The notes under the pieces were generated by a model. The model saw only the letters and a list, made by a program, of their open reading frames with translations, did not search any database and had not been told where the DNA came from. From the NCBI RefSeq assembly GCF_002305875.1, contig NZ_CP022098.1:6882001-6946000 (forward strand): DNA of 64,000 bases. The letters run 5' to 3'. Origin of the DNA: Cystobacter fuscus. GTDB taxonomy: Bacteria > Myxococcota > Myxococcia > Myxococcales > Myxococcaceae. The position numbers were made by a program, and so were the translations under genes. Positions within the stretch are counted from its first letter, which is position 1. Each line of letters opens with the position of its first letter. Positions 16,590-25,985 of the stretch are shown in pieces.

Positions 16590-16812
16590 AGCACCCGCAT
16601 ACCCGGCCCGAGCACCTCAAGCGCAACCCACGGCCCCTGGGTCATGCCTCCACGCGCCAGGCGCTGAGGCAGTTGCGCGAGCAGTATCGGGCCTTCGTCG
16701 CGGCGTTCCGCGAGGCGGCAGCTCAGTGGATGCGCGGGGACTTTTCGGCCCCCTTTGCGCTCTACTCCTTCCCGCCGCGTGTCGTGCCGCGTCCCCCCAC
16801 ACGAATTCTTTG
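16590..16812 (+). repeat. 223-bp direct repeat, left copy (gene 3' fragment)
   Basis: Over 95% identical to 18673-18895. The frame reads TRPEHLKRNPRPLGHASTRQ..REQYRAFVAAFREAAAQW..FPPRVVP, like the C-terminal end of a transposase-type protein, and stops near 16812. The pair brackets the VOC and desaturase genes. Confidence 0.85.
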
Positions 16813-16823
16813 ACACCCTCTCT

Positions 16824-16893
16824 GGCTCATCCTCGGCTGAGTCCGGCGGCTCCCGGCGGCCTCTCCCCCCCGGGAGCGTCTCAATCGCATTCA
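16824..16893 (+). pseudogene. Second detached argF 3' end, with a decayed terminator
   Basis: CTCATCCTCGGCTGAG and the following terminator region match 843-910 with a few changes. The hairpin 3' arm is now CCCCCGGGAGC, which breaks the perfect stem. It joins directly onto the 16590-16812 repeat. Confidence 0.85.
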
Positions 16894-16922
16894 TAGACAC
16901 ACGCTACCGTCAGCCGGCCTGG

Positions 16923-17321
16923 TCAAGCCTGCGGCGCCGTCCAGACCAAGTTCCAGAGGTGGCCGTCGAGGTCTTCGAAGCCCTGGTCATACATGAAGCC
17001 GTGGTCCTCCGGCGGATGCGGGATGCGAGCGCCGGCGGCGGTGGCCTTGGCGATCAGTCTGTCGACTTCCTCCCGGCTCTCACAGCTCAGGCAGATGATG
17101 ACCTCGTTGGCCTCCTTCGCCTGCACGACGGGCTTGTTGATGAAGCTCTTGAAAAAGGCTTCGGTCATCAGCATGGCATTGATACTGCCGTCCACGATGA
17201 CCATGAACGCCGAGCTCTCGTTGGAAAAGTGCGGATTGAAGCTGAATCCGAGAGCGGAAAAGAAGGCCTTGGATTTGTCCAGGTCCCTGACCGGCAGGTT
17301 GAAGATGATCTGCTTGTTCAT
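16923..17321 (-). CDS. VOC (glyoxalase/bleomycin-resistance fold) protein
   Basis: 132 residues. It has the paired beta-alpha-beta-beta-beta layout: FNLPVRDLDKSKAFFSALGF opens the first half and GFEDLDGHLWNLVW closes the second, the latter carrying the Glu/Asp metal-side residues. The protein belongs to the small single-chain VOC group annotated as glyoxalase/extradiol-like; substrate not assignable. It lies 100 bases downstream of the desaturase gene on the same strand, so the two may be co-transcribed. Confidence 0.85.
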   Translation of the reverse strand: MNKQIIFNLPVRDLDKSKAFFSALGFSFNPHFSNESSAFMVIVDGSINAMLMTEAFFKSFINKPVVQAKEANEVIICLSCESREEVDRLIAKATAAGARIPHPPEDHGFMYDQGFEDLDGHLWNLVWTAPQA

Positions 17322-17421
17322 GAAGCCTCCACGTTGGAAGGTGAGTTGACCAGACCGCTTCGCTGTTGCGCCAGGGCAGCTTGCGCACGCGCTCGAACCA
17401 CGCCAGCCAGGAGTCTGGGCG

Positions 17422-18366
17422 CTAGTCTCGCCGCCGCTCCACGCGCCGCTTGATGCGGCTGTAACCGCCCAGGCTGGGGCTCATGACGAAGTTCCAAAGC
17501 GTCGCCGTCCACGATTGGTGCGACAGGAGACCGTCGTAGAATTCCGGCGCCATCGCTCGTAGCTTCGGCAGGCGCGAGCCAGGAACGTAGGGGAAGTCGT
17601 GGTGCTCGTTGTGGTAGCCGACATTGAACGCGAGCACGTTGAGCGGCCCGTAGTACGAGTAGGTCTCCTGCCCTTCGCGGAAGACGTAGTGCTCCGAGAT
17701 GTAGTGTCCGGCAATCGGATGTAGCCCCATGACGATCAGTGAGCTGATCGGCAGATAGGCAAGCGCTTTGCCGCCCCAAAAATGGAACACGGCCACGTTG
17801 AACGCGACCTGCACGAGCAGGTTCGCGATCTCGGAAGCCCCCGGCTTCTTTGGATCCACGAACAGCGGGCGGAGCGCGTAGGCAAAGCCTTGGCAAGAGA
17901 GCCAGAGCAGTTTGCTTGCGCGATTGCGCAGCAAGCGCGCCTCGAACTCCGTCGGGAGATCCGTGTCGAGCCGCTCGTCACCCTGATGGATGTGATGGCG
18001 CAGGTGGTAGTAGCGAAACGTTTCTGAGACCGGCACACCCACGGGCAGATTGATGAAGACACCGAACACACGATTGTGCCAGGGCTTGCGAAACGCGAGA
18101 TTGTGAGAGAGCTCGTGAATGGCCAGGAGTAGCGCCTGGTTGATCACTCCGCCCACCGCATAGGCGACCAGAACAATCAGCCACCAGGGCGCGTCACGCA
18201 ACAGGAAGGCGAGCGAGAGTTGCAGCCCGACGAGCAGCGTGCAGACGTACTTCGTGCGCGAGCACGGGCCGTAGAGTTCCTTGATCTCGGGATGAGTGCG
18301 AAGCATCTCGCGCCGCCGCGCGGCGTGCGGTTCGTCAGCGCTGGACCAGATGAAGCCATTGGACAT
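17422..18366 (-). CDS. Sphingolipid delta-4 desaturase-like fatty acid desaturase
   Basis: 314 residues, integral membrane. Three His boxes bind a di-iron centre: AIHELSHNLAF, YYHLRHHIHQGD and GYHNEHHDFPYVPG. The HNEHHDFP box, the EIKELYGPCSRTKY N-terminus and the C-terminal SPSLGGYSRIKR are hallmarks of DES1-type dihydroceramide delta-4 desaturases rather than acyl-CoA delta-9 or delta-12 enzymes. The probable role is introducing a double bond into a sphingoid base or ceramide; several myxobacteria make ceramides. At least four hydrophobic stretches flank the boxes. It is bracketed by 223-bp direct repeats, suggesting it arrived, or could leave, as a cassette with the VOC gene. Confidence 0.87.
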   Translation of the reverse strand: MSNGFIWSSADEPHAARRREMLRTHPEIKELYGPCSRTKYVCTLLVGLQLSLAFLLRDAPWWLIVLVAYAVGGVINQALLLAIHELSHNLAFRKPWHNRVFGVFINLPVGVPVSETFRYYHLRHHIHQGDERLDTDLPTEFEARLLRNRASKLLWLSCQGFAYALRPLFVDPKKPGASEIANLLVQVAFNVAVFHFWGGKALAYLPISSLIVMGLHPIAGHYISEHYVFREGQETYSYYGPLNVLAFNVGYHNEHHDFPYVPGSRLPKLRAMAPEFYDGLLSHQSWTATLWNFVMSPSLGGYSRIKRRVERRRD

Positions 18367-18373
18367 GGCGCCA

Positions 18374-19163
18374 ACGGTACCTCAGCACCAAGGGGGATGG
18401 GCACAGATACCGCGCTGTGCGCTCGGGTGCGCTACCGCCGCCCCCCCTTGCGGGTACAAGGTCGCTGGGGGCCGTGGTGGAGCTGGTGAACCCAGCGCCA
18501 GAGGAACCGTGCCTACTGGGCATGCACCTCCGAGTGGCCGGGCCTCACGTGCCTGCCGCAGCTGCTGGGCCCGGCTCGGCGACTGTTCCAGTGGTTCAGC
18601 TGGACGAGGCGGTGGAGTCCGAGGCTCGCGCACGGGACAAGCCGGTGTTGGGGGCGCGAGCCGTGAGGGCCCAGCACCCGCATACCCGGCCCGAGCACCT
18701 CAAGCGCAGCCCGCGGCCCTTGGGTCATGCCTCCACGCGCCAGGCGCTGAGGCAGTTGCGCGAGCAGTATCGGGCCTTCGTCGCGGCGTTCCGCGAGGCG
18801 GCAGCTCAGTGGATGCGCGGGGACTTTTCGGCCCCCTTTGCGCTCTACTCCTTTCCGCCGCGTGTCGTGCCGAGTCCCCCCACGCGAAGTCTTTGACACC
18901 CTCTCGGGGACACCCTCTCGGGCCCCGGCCAAGCAAGCGATTCCCTCCTCTCCTGCTTGGGGGAGCCCCCTCCCAGAAAGCACGTGCGCAGCGCGTGCGA
19001 CGGGGCCGGCACTGTCAATCACCGCTTCACAGCCCATGAACCGGGCGACGACTGGTTCAGCAACGAGTGCAAGCGCATATTCCTGTTGTGGTGGCCAGGA
19101 GAGCATCAGCGACTACGGCGACACATGGACCATTCGCGCAGTGGTTAGGATCGGAGACTCGAC
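18374..19163. other. Scarred intergenic region
   Basis: Contains the right copy of the 223-bp repeat (18673-18895). From 18980 to 19150 a frame reads TVNHRFTAHEPGDDWFSNEC, which I do not recognise and which lacks a start. No intact gene. A promoter for the 19164 SDR is expected at the right end. Confidence 0.4.
18673..18895 (+). repeat. 223-bp direct repeat, right copy (gene 3' fragment)
   Basis: Same orientation and over 95% identical to 16590-16812, including the frame QALRQLREQYRAFVAAFREA and its stop. It probably derives from a degraded transposase gene. Confidence 0.85.
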
Positions 19164-19931
19164 ATGAATCCCACGTACGACTTCAAGGGACAGGTGGCCC
19201 TGGTCACCGGCGCCGCGATGGGCATGGGGCTCGCCACGGCCCGTGCCTTCGCACAGAGCGGCGCGGCCGTGGTGCTGGCCGACCTCGACGGAGCTCTTGC
19301 CGCGAAGCAAGCGGCGAAGCTCGTCGAGGAAGGCGGCATCGCGATCGGCGTGACTTGCGACGTGACCGACGAGGCGCAAGTCGCCGCCGCGGTCGACAGG
19401 GCGGTCGCCGAATATGGCCGGCTCGACATGGCGTTCAACAATGCCGGCATCCAGGTGCCGCCGAGCGATGCCGCCGACGAACCGGTCGAGAACTTCCAGC
19501 GCGTGACGGCGGTCAACCAATTCGGCGTCTGGGCATGCATGAAGCACGAGCTGCGCGTCATGCGCGCGCAAGGGTCGGGCGCGATCGTCAACTGCTCGTC
19601 GCTGGGCGGCCTGGTCGGCCTGCCCCAGCGCGCGGCATACCACGGCACCAAGCACGCCGTGCTCGGCATGACCAAGAGCGCCGGTGTGGAGTACGCACCG
19701 CGCGGCATCCGTATCAATGCGGTCTGCCCCGGCACGATCGACACGCCGATGGTGCAGCACATGCTGAAGGGCCAGTCGGACGCGATGGAGGAGATCATGA
19801 AGGAGCAGTCGATCGGCCGCCTCGGCCGAGCCGAGGAGGTCGCGGCCGCCGTGCTATGGCTGTGCAGCCCGGGCGCGAGCTTCGTGATCGGCGTCGGCCT
19901 GCCGGTTGATGGCGGCTTCACCGCGCACTGA
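19164..19931 (+). CDS. Short-chain dehydrogenase/reductase (classical SDR)
   Basis: 255 residues, cytosolic NAD(P)-dependent oxidoreductase. Rossmann glycine motif TGAAMGMG (residues ~16-23), an acidic residue after beta-2 (VVLADLDG, Asp preferring NAD), NNAG, catalytic Ser in IVNCSSLGG, YHGTK with the Tyr-x-x-x-Lys pair, and PG..DTPM cofactor loop. Ends GVGLPVDGGFTAH, as in FabG-like proteins. Not in an operon; substrate unknown. Confidence 0.9.
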   Translation: MNPTYDFKGQVALVTGAAMGMGLATARAFAQSGAAVVLADLDGALAAKQAAKLVEEGGIAIGVTCDVTDEAQVAAAVDRAVAEYGRLDMAFNNAGIQVPPSDAADEPVENFQRVTAVNQFGVWACMKHELRVMRAQGSGAIVNCSSLGGLVGLPQRAAYHGTKHAVLGMTKSAGVEYAPRGIRINAVCPGTIDTPMVQHMLKGQSDAMEEIMKEQSIGRLGRAEEVAAAVLWLCSPGASFVIGVGLPVDGGFTAH

Positions 19932-20044
19932 GGACGGTGGAGACCGCACGATCCCGCCCAACCTCGTGGGATTCATGGGTTTGGGCGACGTGGCCGCGTC
20001 CGTGTTGAAACCGGAGCGGCCCGTGGCCTCCGTTGTCCGCGGGA

Positions 20045-21901
20045 CTACTGCACCTTGACCGTGTACTCCCCCAGATCCTGCAACTGGTACGAATAGCTCG
20101 TGTACGAGACGTTCCAGCCGCTGGCGGCCACGACCCGGTAGTAGAACGTCCCGCCCGTGGTGGGCCTCCAGCGCACCCGCGTCGTGGACGTGGACGTGGT
20201 GTTCGCCACAATCACCTTCCCCTCGGAGTCCAGCAGGTACAGGTCGCAGTCGATGGACGCGGTCGAGCAGCTGAATTCGTAGAGGCGGCCCGCCGTGGCG
20301 GTGAACGAGAACCAATCCTCGTCCCTGGACACCTCGAACTGTGCCGGCACCCAGCTCGCGCTCGGGGTGATGGGCGTGGCCGTGGCCAGCGTGTCCCCAT
20401 GGTCATCCACGCCCAGATCCTGCAGCCGGTACGTGTAGCTCGTGTACGAGACGTTCCAGCCCGAGCTGGCCACGACCCGGTAGTAGAACGTCCCGCCCGT
20501 GGTGAACTTCCTGCGCACCCGGGTGACGGTCGTGGACGTGGTGTCCGCCGCCACCACGTTCCCAGTGGCATCCAGCAGGTACACGTCGCAGTCGATGGAC
20601 GCGGTCGAGCAGGTGAAGTCGTAGAGGCGACCCGCCGTGGCGGTGAACGAGAACCAGTCCTCGTCCCTGGACACCTCGAACTGCGCCGGCACCCCGCTCG
20701 TGCCCGGGGTGATGGGCGTGGCGGTGGCCAGCGTGTCCCCATGGTCATCCACGCCCAGGTCCTGCAGCCGGTACGTGTAGGCACCCACCGTCGAGCCTCC
20801 CGGCTGGATCCGGAAGAAGTAGGTGCCAGGCGTGTTCAACTCCACGCGGACCCGCGCGTACGTGGTGTGGGTGGTGTCCGAGGCCACCACCGTGCCGAGT
20901 GCGTTCAGCAGCACCAGGTCACAGTCGAACGCCGACGTATTGCACGCGAGCTCGTAGATATGGCCCGCGGCGGCCTCGAACGAGAACACGTCCACGTCCG
21001 TGGTCGCGTGGAGGATCGCGCCAACGGACGTGCTCGAGGGCGTCACCGGGGTGGCCTCGGACGGCGTGTCGCCGTGGTCGTCGAAGCCGAGATCCTCCAG
21101 CCGGTACGTGTAGGTGCCCACCTGGCCGGAAGACACCCGGAAGAAGTACGTCCCGGCCGTGGGGTACTCGTAGACGATGAAGCCCGTGCCGCCGTTGTTG
21201 TCGACCGCCAGCACCTGACCGGCCGCGTCCGACAGGCTCACCCGGCAGTCCGTCGCGCCGCCGCCGGGGTTGCACGTGAAGGCGTAGATGTGGCCCGCCT
21301 GGGCCTGGAACGAGAAGACGTCCACGTCCTCCGTCGATTCGAACGCGCCCCCGGTGGGCGGCGCGTCGATGATGACGGGCGAGGACTCGGCGGGCGTGTT
21401 GCCGTGGTCATCCGGAACCGACAGCACACACGCCTCGCCCTGGGGCACGTAGCCGCTCACGCACGCGCAGACCGGCTGCCCCTCCACCACGGAGCAATTC
21501 GTCTTGTGCGGTGCGGTGCAGGGATTGGGCTCGCAGGCGTCGAGCGAGACACACTGCCCGCTTCCGTCCTCCACCTTGCCCGGATCGCACGCGCAGACGG
21601 CCCGGCCCTGCACGTTGGAGCACTGGCCCCGGCCCGCGTGCATGCACGGGTTGGGCGCGCACGGATCGAACGGGGGCGTGCCGTCGCGCAGGCACGTCAG
21701 GCCCTCGGCGTGGTGGCCTGGATCGCAGGCACAGACGGGCCGGTCATCGGAGACCTCGCAGCGTCCGGGACCACAGGCGACGCCCTCGCACGGCGTCTGG
21801 ACGGACTCGTTGTTGCCTCCGGAGCAACTGATGAGACCCACAGCAAAAGCCCACGCACATAGCGCGAGCGACACACTCTCGAATCGGAAGGATTGGCGCA
21901 T
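20045..21901 (-). CDS. Lipoprotein with EGF-like and PPC domain repeats
   Basis: 618 residues from ATG 21901. The signal sequence ends LISCSGG (lipobox). Next come three Cys-rich EGF-like units ([60 protein letters not shown]). Four consecutive pre-peptidase C-terminal (PPC) beta-sandwich repeats follow, each with DDHG(D/N)T, a D(V/E)D(V/W)FSF core and GTYFFRV/TFYYRVV. The third and fourth PPC units are nearly identical. No enzyme domain is present. It is probably a surface adhesin or scaffold in the outer membrane. The argF fragment at 21952 lies 50 bases upstream of the start, so its promoter is probably short or replaced. Confidence 0.86.
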   Translation of the reverse strand: MRQSFRFESVSLALCAWAFAVGLISCSGGNNESVQTPCEGVACGPGRCEVSDDRPVCACDPGHHAEGLTCLRDGTPPFDPCAPNPCMHAGRGQCSNVQGRAVCACDPGKVEDGSGQCVSLDACEPNPCTAPHKTNCSVVEGQPVCACVSGYVPQGEACVLSVPDDHGNTPAESSPVIIDAPPTGGAFESTEDVDVFSFQAQAGHIYAFTCNPGGGATDCRVSLSDAAGQVLAVDNNGGTGFIVYEYPTAGTYFFRVSSGQVGTYTYRLEDLGFDDHGDTPSEATPVTPSSTSVGAILHATTDVDVFSFEAAAGHIYELACNTSAFDCDLVLLNALGTVVASDTTHTTYARVRVELNTPGTYFFRIQPGGSTVGAYTYRLQDLGVDDHGDTLATATPITPGTSGVPAQFEVSRDEDWFSFTATAGRLYDFTCSTASIDCDVYLLDATGNVVAADTTSTTVTRVRRKFTTGGTFYYRVVASSGWNVSYTSYTYRLQDLGVDDHGDTLATATPITPSASWVPAQFEVSRDEDWFSFTATAGRLYEFSCSTASIDCDLYLLDSEGKVIVANTTSTSTTRVRWRPTTGGTFYYRVVAASGWNVSYTSYSYQLQDLGEYTVKVQ

Positions 21902-21951
21902 TTGGACGCGCCCAGACAGCCGCCCCTCCACGGTTATTCAATGAAGAAGTC

Positions 21952-22070
21952 GAGGCCGGGGGACGCGTGCACGTCACGGCGGACCCCACCGAGGCCGTCC
22001 AGGGCGCGGACGTGCTGGTGACGGACGTGTGGACGAGCAGGGGCCAGGAGGCCGAGTCCGCCCGGCGCAG
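21952..22070 (+). pseudogene. Internal fragment of argF
   Basis: About 118 bases match argF 535-651 with only about five differences, including the ornithine-loop codons DVWTS; the Met of SMG is changed (ATGGG to AGGGG). The match stops sharply at both ends. It lies between two divergent genes and could not make a product. Confidence 0.93.
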
Positions 22071-22093
22071 GTTGTCGTGTATCGTCAGCCACC

Positions 22094-23008
22094 ATGTTGT
22101 TGGAACCCTCCCGTGCGGGGACGCCCCCCGACGCGCCGAAGATCCGTTCGGCGCATGGCATCAAGACCGTCAGGAGCAAGAGCCGGACCTGGAACGGCGT
22201 CACGGTGTACGCGCTGGACATCGAGGTGCTGCCGGGCCGGGCGTGGATCGATCTCACGTCCGAGCAGGGCAGCCTGTCGATCATCCTGGAAACAGTCGGG
22301 GGGCACGTCGAGACACGTCAGACGCTCGACCTGCCCAATCCGGCCCATCACCAGACCCTCCGCCCCATCAGCCTCATCCCCAAGGGCATGACGCTCTGGG
22401 GACATGCGGAAGACAGCCGCCGCGTACGCGAAGCCCGGCTCGACTTCGACTTCGCCCCCCTCGAATCGGTGCTGGGCGAGGAGCTCGACCGGCGGAAGTT
22501 CGAGACGCCCCTGCTGACGTTCCGAGATGACCGCATCTGGCGGATCGGAGAACTCCTGGCGGCCCAATGCGAGACACCCGACTCGCTCAGCCAGCTCTAC
22601 GGCGACAGCCTGACGACCGCCTTGTTCATCGATCTGCTGCGAATGGGCAGGCGGCCCCCCAACGAGCGCAAGCAGGGGGGACTCGCCCCCTGGCAGCTCC
22701 GGAAGGCGAAAGACTATCTCCAGGCCCATCTGTCGGACGACGTGAGGCTTCGGGAGCTGGCCCAGCTCACGGGCCTGTCCCAATCCCAGTTCGGCCGGGC
22801 CTTCAAGGTCTCCACCGGCATGACGCCCTTCCGCTGGCAGACCCAGGCGCGAATTACCCGGGCGCGGGAGCTGCTGCTCGACGGCCGCCTGTCGCTCGCG
22901 GAGATCTCGCTCGCCACGGGCTTCTCCGAGCAGAGTCACTTCACGCGCGTCTTCCAACGCGTGGTGGGCACCTCTCCCGGTGCCTGGCGGCGCGCACGGA
23001 GGTGGTAG
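22094..23008 (+). CDS. AraC-family transcriptional regulator
   Basis: 304 residues. The N-terminal ~190 residues are a ligand/dimer domain without a recognised name. The C-terminal ~100 form the two AraC helix-turn-helix motifs: [34 protein letters not shown] and [22 protein letters not shown] followed by [10 protein letters not shown]. It is transcribed toward the isochorismatase-like gene 128 bases downstream and probably controls it. Confidence 0.9.
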   Translation: MLLEPSRAGTPPDAPKIRSAHGIKTVRSKSRTWNGVTVYALDIEVLPGRAWIDLTSEQGSLSIILETVGGHVETRQTLDLPNPAHHQTLRPISLIPKGMTLWGHAEDSRRVREARLDFDFAPLESVLGEELDRRKFETPLLTFRDDRIWRIGELLAAQCETPDSLSQLYGDSLTTALFIDLLRMGRRPPNERKQGGLAPWQLRKAKDYLQAHLSDDVRLRELAQLTGLSQSQFGRAFKVSTGMTPFRWQTQARITRARELLLDGRLSLAEISLATGFSEQSHFTRVFQRVVGTSPGAWRRARRW

Positions 23009-23135
23009 CCAGGCTCGTGCGGGTGACGCCGATTTCCGTCAAACGACGCCGAAACGGGTCAATCCCGCGCCTCCCCTCCCTCGATACGGTGGCGCCCGTC
23101 TTTCCCCAACCACCTCGAGACACGGGAGCACGAAC

Positions 23136-23807
23136 ATGGGCGCTTCACCCAACAACAAGGTCGGACTCAACGCGCTGCTGACGCCGGACAACTGCGTGCT
23201 GATCCTCATCGATCACCAGCCGTTCCAGATCAGTGGCGTGCAGAACATCGATCCCGCGTTGATGATCAACAACGTGGTCGCGCTGGCGAAGTCCGCCAAG
23301 GCCTTCAACGTCCCCACCCTGCTGACCACCGTGATCGAGGAGCGCGGAGGCTATCTGATCAAGCAGTTGCAGGACGTCTTCCCCGAGCAGAAGCCCATCA
23401 ACCGCACCACCATCAACACCTGGGAGGATCCGCGCGTCGTCGAGTGGGTGAAGAAGACCGGCCGCAAGAAGATCGTGATGGCGGCGCTCTGGACGGAGAT
23501 CTGCCTGGCGTTCCCCGTCATCCACGCCCTGGGTGACGGCTACGAGGTCTACATCGTGACGGACGCCTCGGGCGGCGTGAGCGTCGAGGCCCACACCGTG
23601 GCCATCCAGCGGATGGTGCAGGCGGGCGCGGTGCCCCTCACCTCGGGGGCCTTCATGGGCGAGCTCCAGCGGGATTGGGCGCGCGAGGAGAGCGTCCCGA
23701 AGGTCGCGCAGATCATGCTCGAGCACATGGGCGCGGTGGGAACCAACTTCGCGTGGGAGCTCCAGTTGCTGGGCAGCCACAACAAGACGCTCCCTCCTGG
23801 GGTGTGA
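23136..23807 (+). CDS. Isochorismatase-like cysteine hydrolase (YcaC type)
   Basis: 223 residues. The start at 23136 begins MGASPNNKVGLNALLTPDNC, as in YcaC-like proteins; longer upstream frames are background. Catalytic triad candidates are Asp in VLILIDHQP, Lys in TGRKKIVMAALW and Cys in TEICLAFPVIHAL; VTDASGGVS is the conserved Asp-Ala-Ser stretch. The family hydrolyses amides or related bonds, but the natural substrate of this branch is unknown. It follows the AraC regulator. Confidence 0.88.
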   Translation: MGASPNNKVGLNALLTPDNCVLILIDHQPFQISGVQNIDPALMINNVVALAKSAKAFNVPTLLTTVIEERGGYLIKQLQDVFPEQKPINRTTINTWEDPRVVEWVKKTGRKKIVMAALWTEICLAFPVIHALGDGYEVYIVTDASGGVSVEAHTVAIQRMVQAGAVPLTSGAFMGELQRDWAREESVPKVAQIMLEHMGAVGTNFAWELQLLGSHNKTLPPGV

Positions 23808-23874
23808 GCGTCCCCGCGGGGAGGGCACGGCGTGCGCCCGATTCGCGCACGCCGCCGGTGCCACGCGAGCCGCC

Positions 23875-25176
23875 TTACGGGTGCGTCTGGATGGCGATGT
23901 GCGAACTGCACGTGTGATTGCCGAGGCCCACGTCCTCGAGATCGATCGGGTTGCCGGCCGAGTCCTTCGGATAGCCCGGACCGGAGGCGGGCGCACCCGA
24001 GTTGTACGAGATGGTGTTACCCGGGATCGCCGGCCCTGGGACCAGGCTCAGGGTCAGGTTGTTGGCACAATAAGAGGGGGCACCCGCCGGGAACGCCACC
24101 TGCAACTGAAGGGGGGCATTCGAGGGGAGGTTGTATTGCGCGATGTACGTCGCGCTGGAGCGCACGGTCCCGCTGCTCGTCCACACCGCGCCGCCCGAGG
24201 ACGTCTGCGAGAGGTCCAGGGTCAGCCCGGGCTCGGGGGTCGTGTTCAGCGGGTTGTAGCAAGGCAGGGGGATGTTGACGAACTCGATGATGGAGCAGGA
24301 CGGGTTGACCTTCTCGATGTCGGTGTTCCAGGAGCCCAGGCCATCCAGGGGATCGATGGTGCCGCCCTGGCGTACGCCCGTGAGCCGGAACGTCGTGGCC
24401 GTGGTGGAGAACTGGGGGCTCGCGCTCTGCTCGATCCACAGACCCGTGGACGGGTTGAACCGCCACATCACGGTCCGACAGCTCCCGTTGAGCACGCAGG
24501 CCGGCATGGTGCCGCCAAGGGCGGCGGGCACGGGCAGGCGCACGTTCATCGTGGCCCCGGCGGCCAGCACGAGCGTGTTGCCCTGGCTGTCCACGGCCGA
24601 CAGCGTCACCGCGCCCACGGTCTCGAGCGCCACCGTCTGGCCGAGCGCGTTGCGCGCGGTGAAGTCACCGGGCATGGTGTCCGGGCCGTGCGGCACGATG
24701 GAGAACAGCACGCTGTCCGAGGGCAGACCGCCCGTCGCGGTGCGCAGGGTATTCGCGAGTACATCCACGCGGATCCCGGAGGACGGATCCAGGAGGGTGT
24801 TATTGACCGTGGGTCTGATCTGTTGCGTGTAGGCCTTGCGGAGCACGTACACCTGGCTGAGCTGGCCCGACATCTGGAGCTTGTTCACCGGGCCGTAGCC
24901 GTCCTTGCGGATGTCGACCACGTAACCCGTTGGCGACTCCGTCACCGAGAGGGAGTACGCCCCCGTGCTGTTGGTGAAGCGGCTGATGCCATTCACCGTC
25001 ACGCGGGCATTGACGATGGGCTGGTTGTTGGCATCCAGGACCCTGCCCGAGAAGACCGCCGACAGCGCGGCGGAGCTGGCCTGGAACTCCTCGGCGGAAG
25101 AAGGAGCGGTGCCGTTCTCGCCACAGGCGAGGCCGAACAGGACTGGGAACATCAGAAGCGCAGAGCGTCTCATCAT
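23875..25176 (-). CDS. Lipoprotein with carboxypeptidase-regulatory-like domain
   Basis: 433 residues from ATG 25176. Signal ends LFGLACGEN (lipobox Cys). Residues ~40-115 form a CarboxypepD_reg/Ig-like domain (FSGRVLDANNQPIVNARVTV..STGAYSLSV..DGYGPVNKLQ). The remainder is an all-beta, threonine/serine-rich region with four Cys residues (ACVLNGSCR, NPSC, PLPCYN) and ends GNHTCSSHIAIQTHP. No catalytic motif. It is probably a surface-displayed structural protein; function unknown. Confidence 0.75.
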   Translation of the reverse strand: MMRRSALLMFPVLFGLACGENGTAPSSAEEFQASSAALSAVFSGRVLDANNQPIVNARVTVNGISRFTNSTGAYSLSVTESPTGYVVDIRKDGYGPVNKLQMSGQLSQVYVLRKAYTQQIRPTVNNTLLDPSSGIRVDVLANTLRTATGGLPSDSVLFSIVPHGPDTMPGDFTARNALGQTVALETVGAVTLSAVDSQGNTLVLAAGATMNVRLPVPAALGGTMPACVLNGSCRTVMWRFNPSTGLWIEQSASPQFSTTATTFRLTGVRQGGTIDPLDGLGSWNTDIEKVNPSCSIIEFVNIPLPCYNPLNTTPEPGLTLDLSQTSSGGAVWTSSGTVRSSATYIAQYNLPSNAPLQLQVAFPAGAPSYCANNLTLSLVPGPAIPGNTISYNSGAPASGPGYPKDSAGNPIDLEDVGLGNHTCSSHIAIQTHP

Positions 25177-25348
25177 CGGGTTCTCCGGGGGTGGACGCGG
25201 CGGGAGTTGCACGGTGCATACCAGCACGAGCGGAGCCGTCCTTACTGCCTTCTCGGAGAGTGAGGCCGCACTGCATCCCCCCGTGTTGTCGACGACGGAG
25301 CAACAAGGAGGGCACGCGGATGTGGCCTGCGGAGCTATGGAGGATGGC

Positions 25349-25864
25349 TCAGCGGACGAACACGGGCGCGAACAGCTCGACGGAGTACGGCACCGCCACC
25401 TCGCCGCTGGTGCGCACACGCACGAGGAACCGGCCCCCGTACTCGGCGCGAAGCAGGTACACCTCGCCCGGTTGCCGCTGGACGATGTCGCCGGGTGCGC
25501 CCAGCGGGAGCGGGTTTCCCTCGGAGTCGAGGAGCTCCACCTCTAGAGGCCCCCGCGAGGCGTCCCAGCGCACCCGCGCACCGGACGGGTTGCAGCAGTC
25601 CGAATAGGCGTGAATCCAGTCCTCATCCCCAGGGCACGCCACCCTCCCCTCGAGCCTCAGGGGCCCATGGTTGAAGACATGGGAGAGAGGAGCGGCCGCC
25701 AGCGCTTGTTCCAGCGTGTCGTCCTCCTCCCCCGCATCATCCGTACAAGCCGCGCCGGCGGGGGACTCGTTCCCACTCCGGGTTTCGTACACCTCCCCGG
25801 TTGAACGACAGGCCCCCGTCCCACCCAACGAAGCCAGCACCAACACGAGACATGGCAACCGCAT
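25349..25864 (-). CDS. Small lipoprotein of unknown function
   Basis: 171 residues. The start at 25864 is preceded by GGAGGTG five bases upstream. The signal ends GGTGACRST (lipobox). An acidic stretch (CTDDAGEEDDTLEQALAA) is followed by a beta-sandwich pattern CPGDEDWIHAY..LEVELLDSEGNPL..QPGEVYLLRAEYGG and VPYSVELF, like the PPC fold. A truncated copy of the gene lies at 16347. No operon partner is evident. Confidence 0.8.
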   Translation of the reverse strand: MRLPCLVLVLASLGGTGACRSTGEVYETRSGNESPAGAACTDDAGEEDDTLEQALAAAPLSHVFNHGPLRLEGRVACPGDEDWIHAYSDCCNPSGARVRWDASRGPLEVELLDSEGNPLPLGAPGDIVQRQPGEVYLLRAEYGGRFLVRVRTSGEVAVPYSVELFAPVFVR

Positions 25865-25985
25865 GGACACCTCCGTGACGCATCAAGTCATTTGGGATTA
25901 ATCAGAGCATCCCGATTTCCAAGAAACAGGGAAGAAGACTATACCGGCGCCCGCTGTCCTTACCCCCTGGAAAGGTCGCGAGCAC

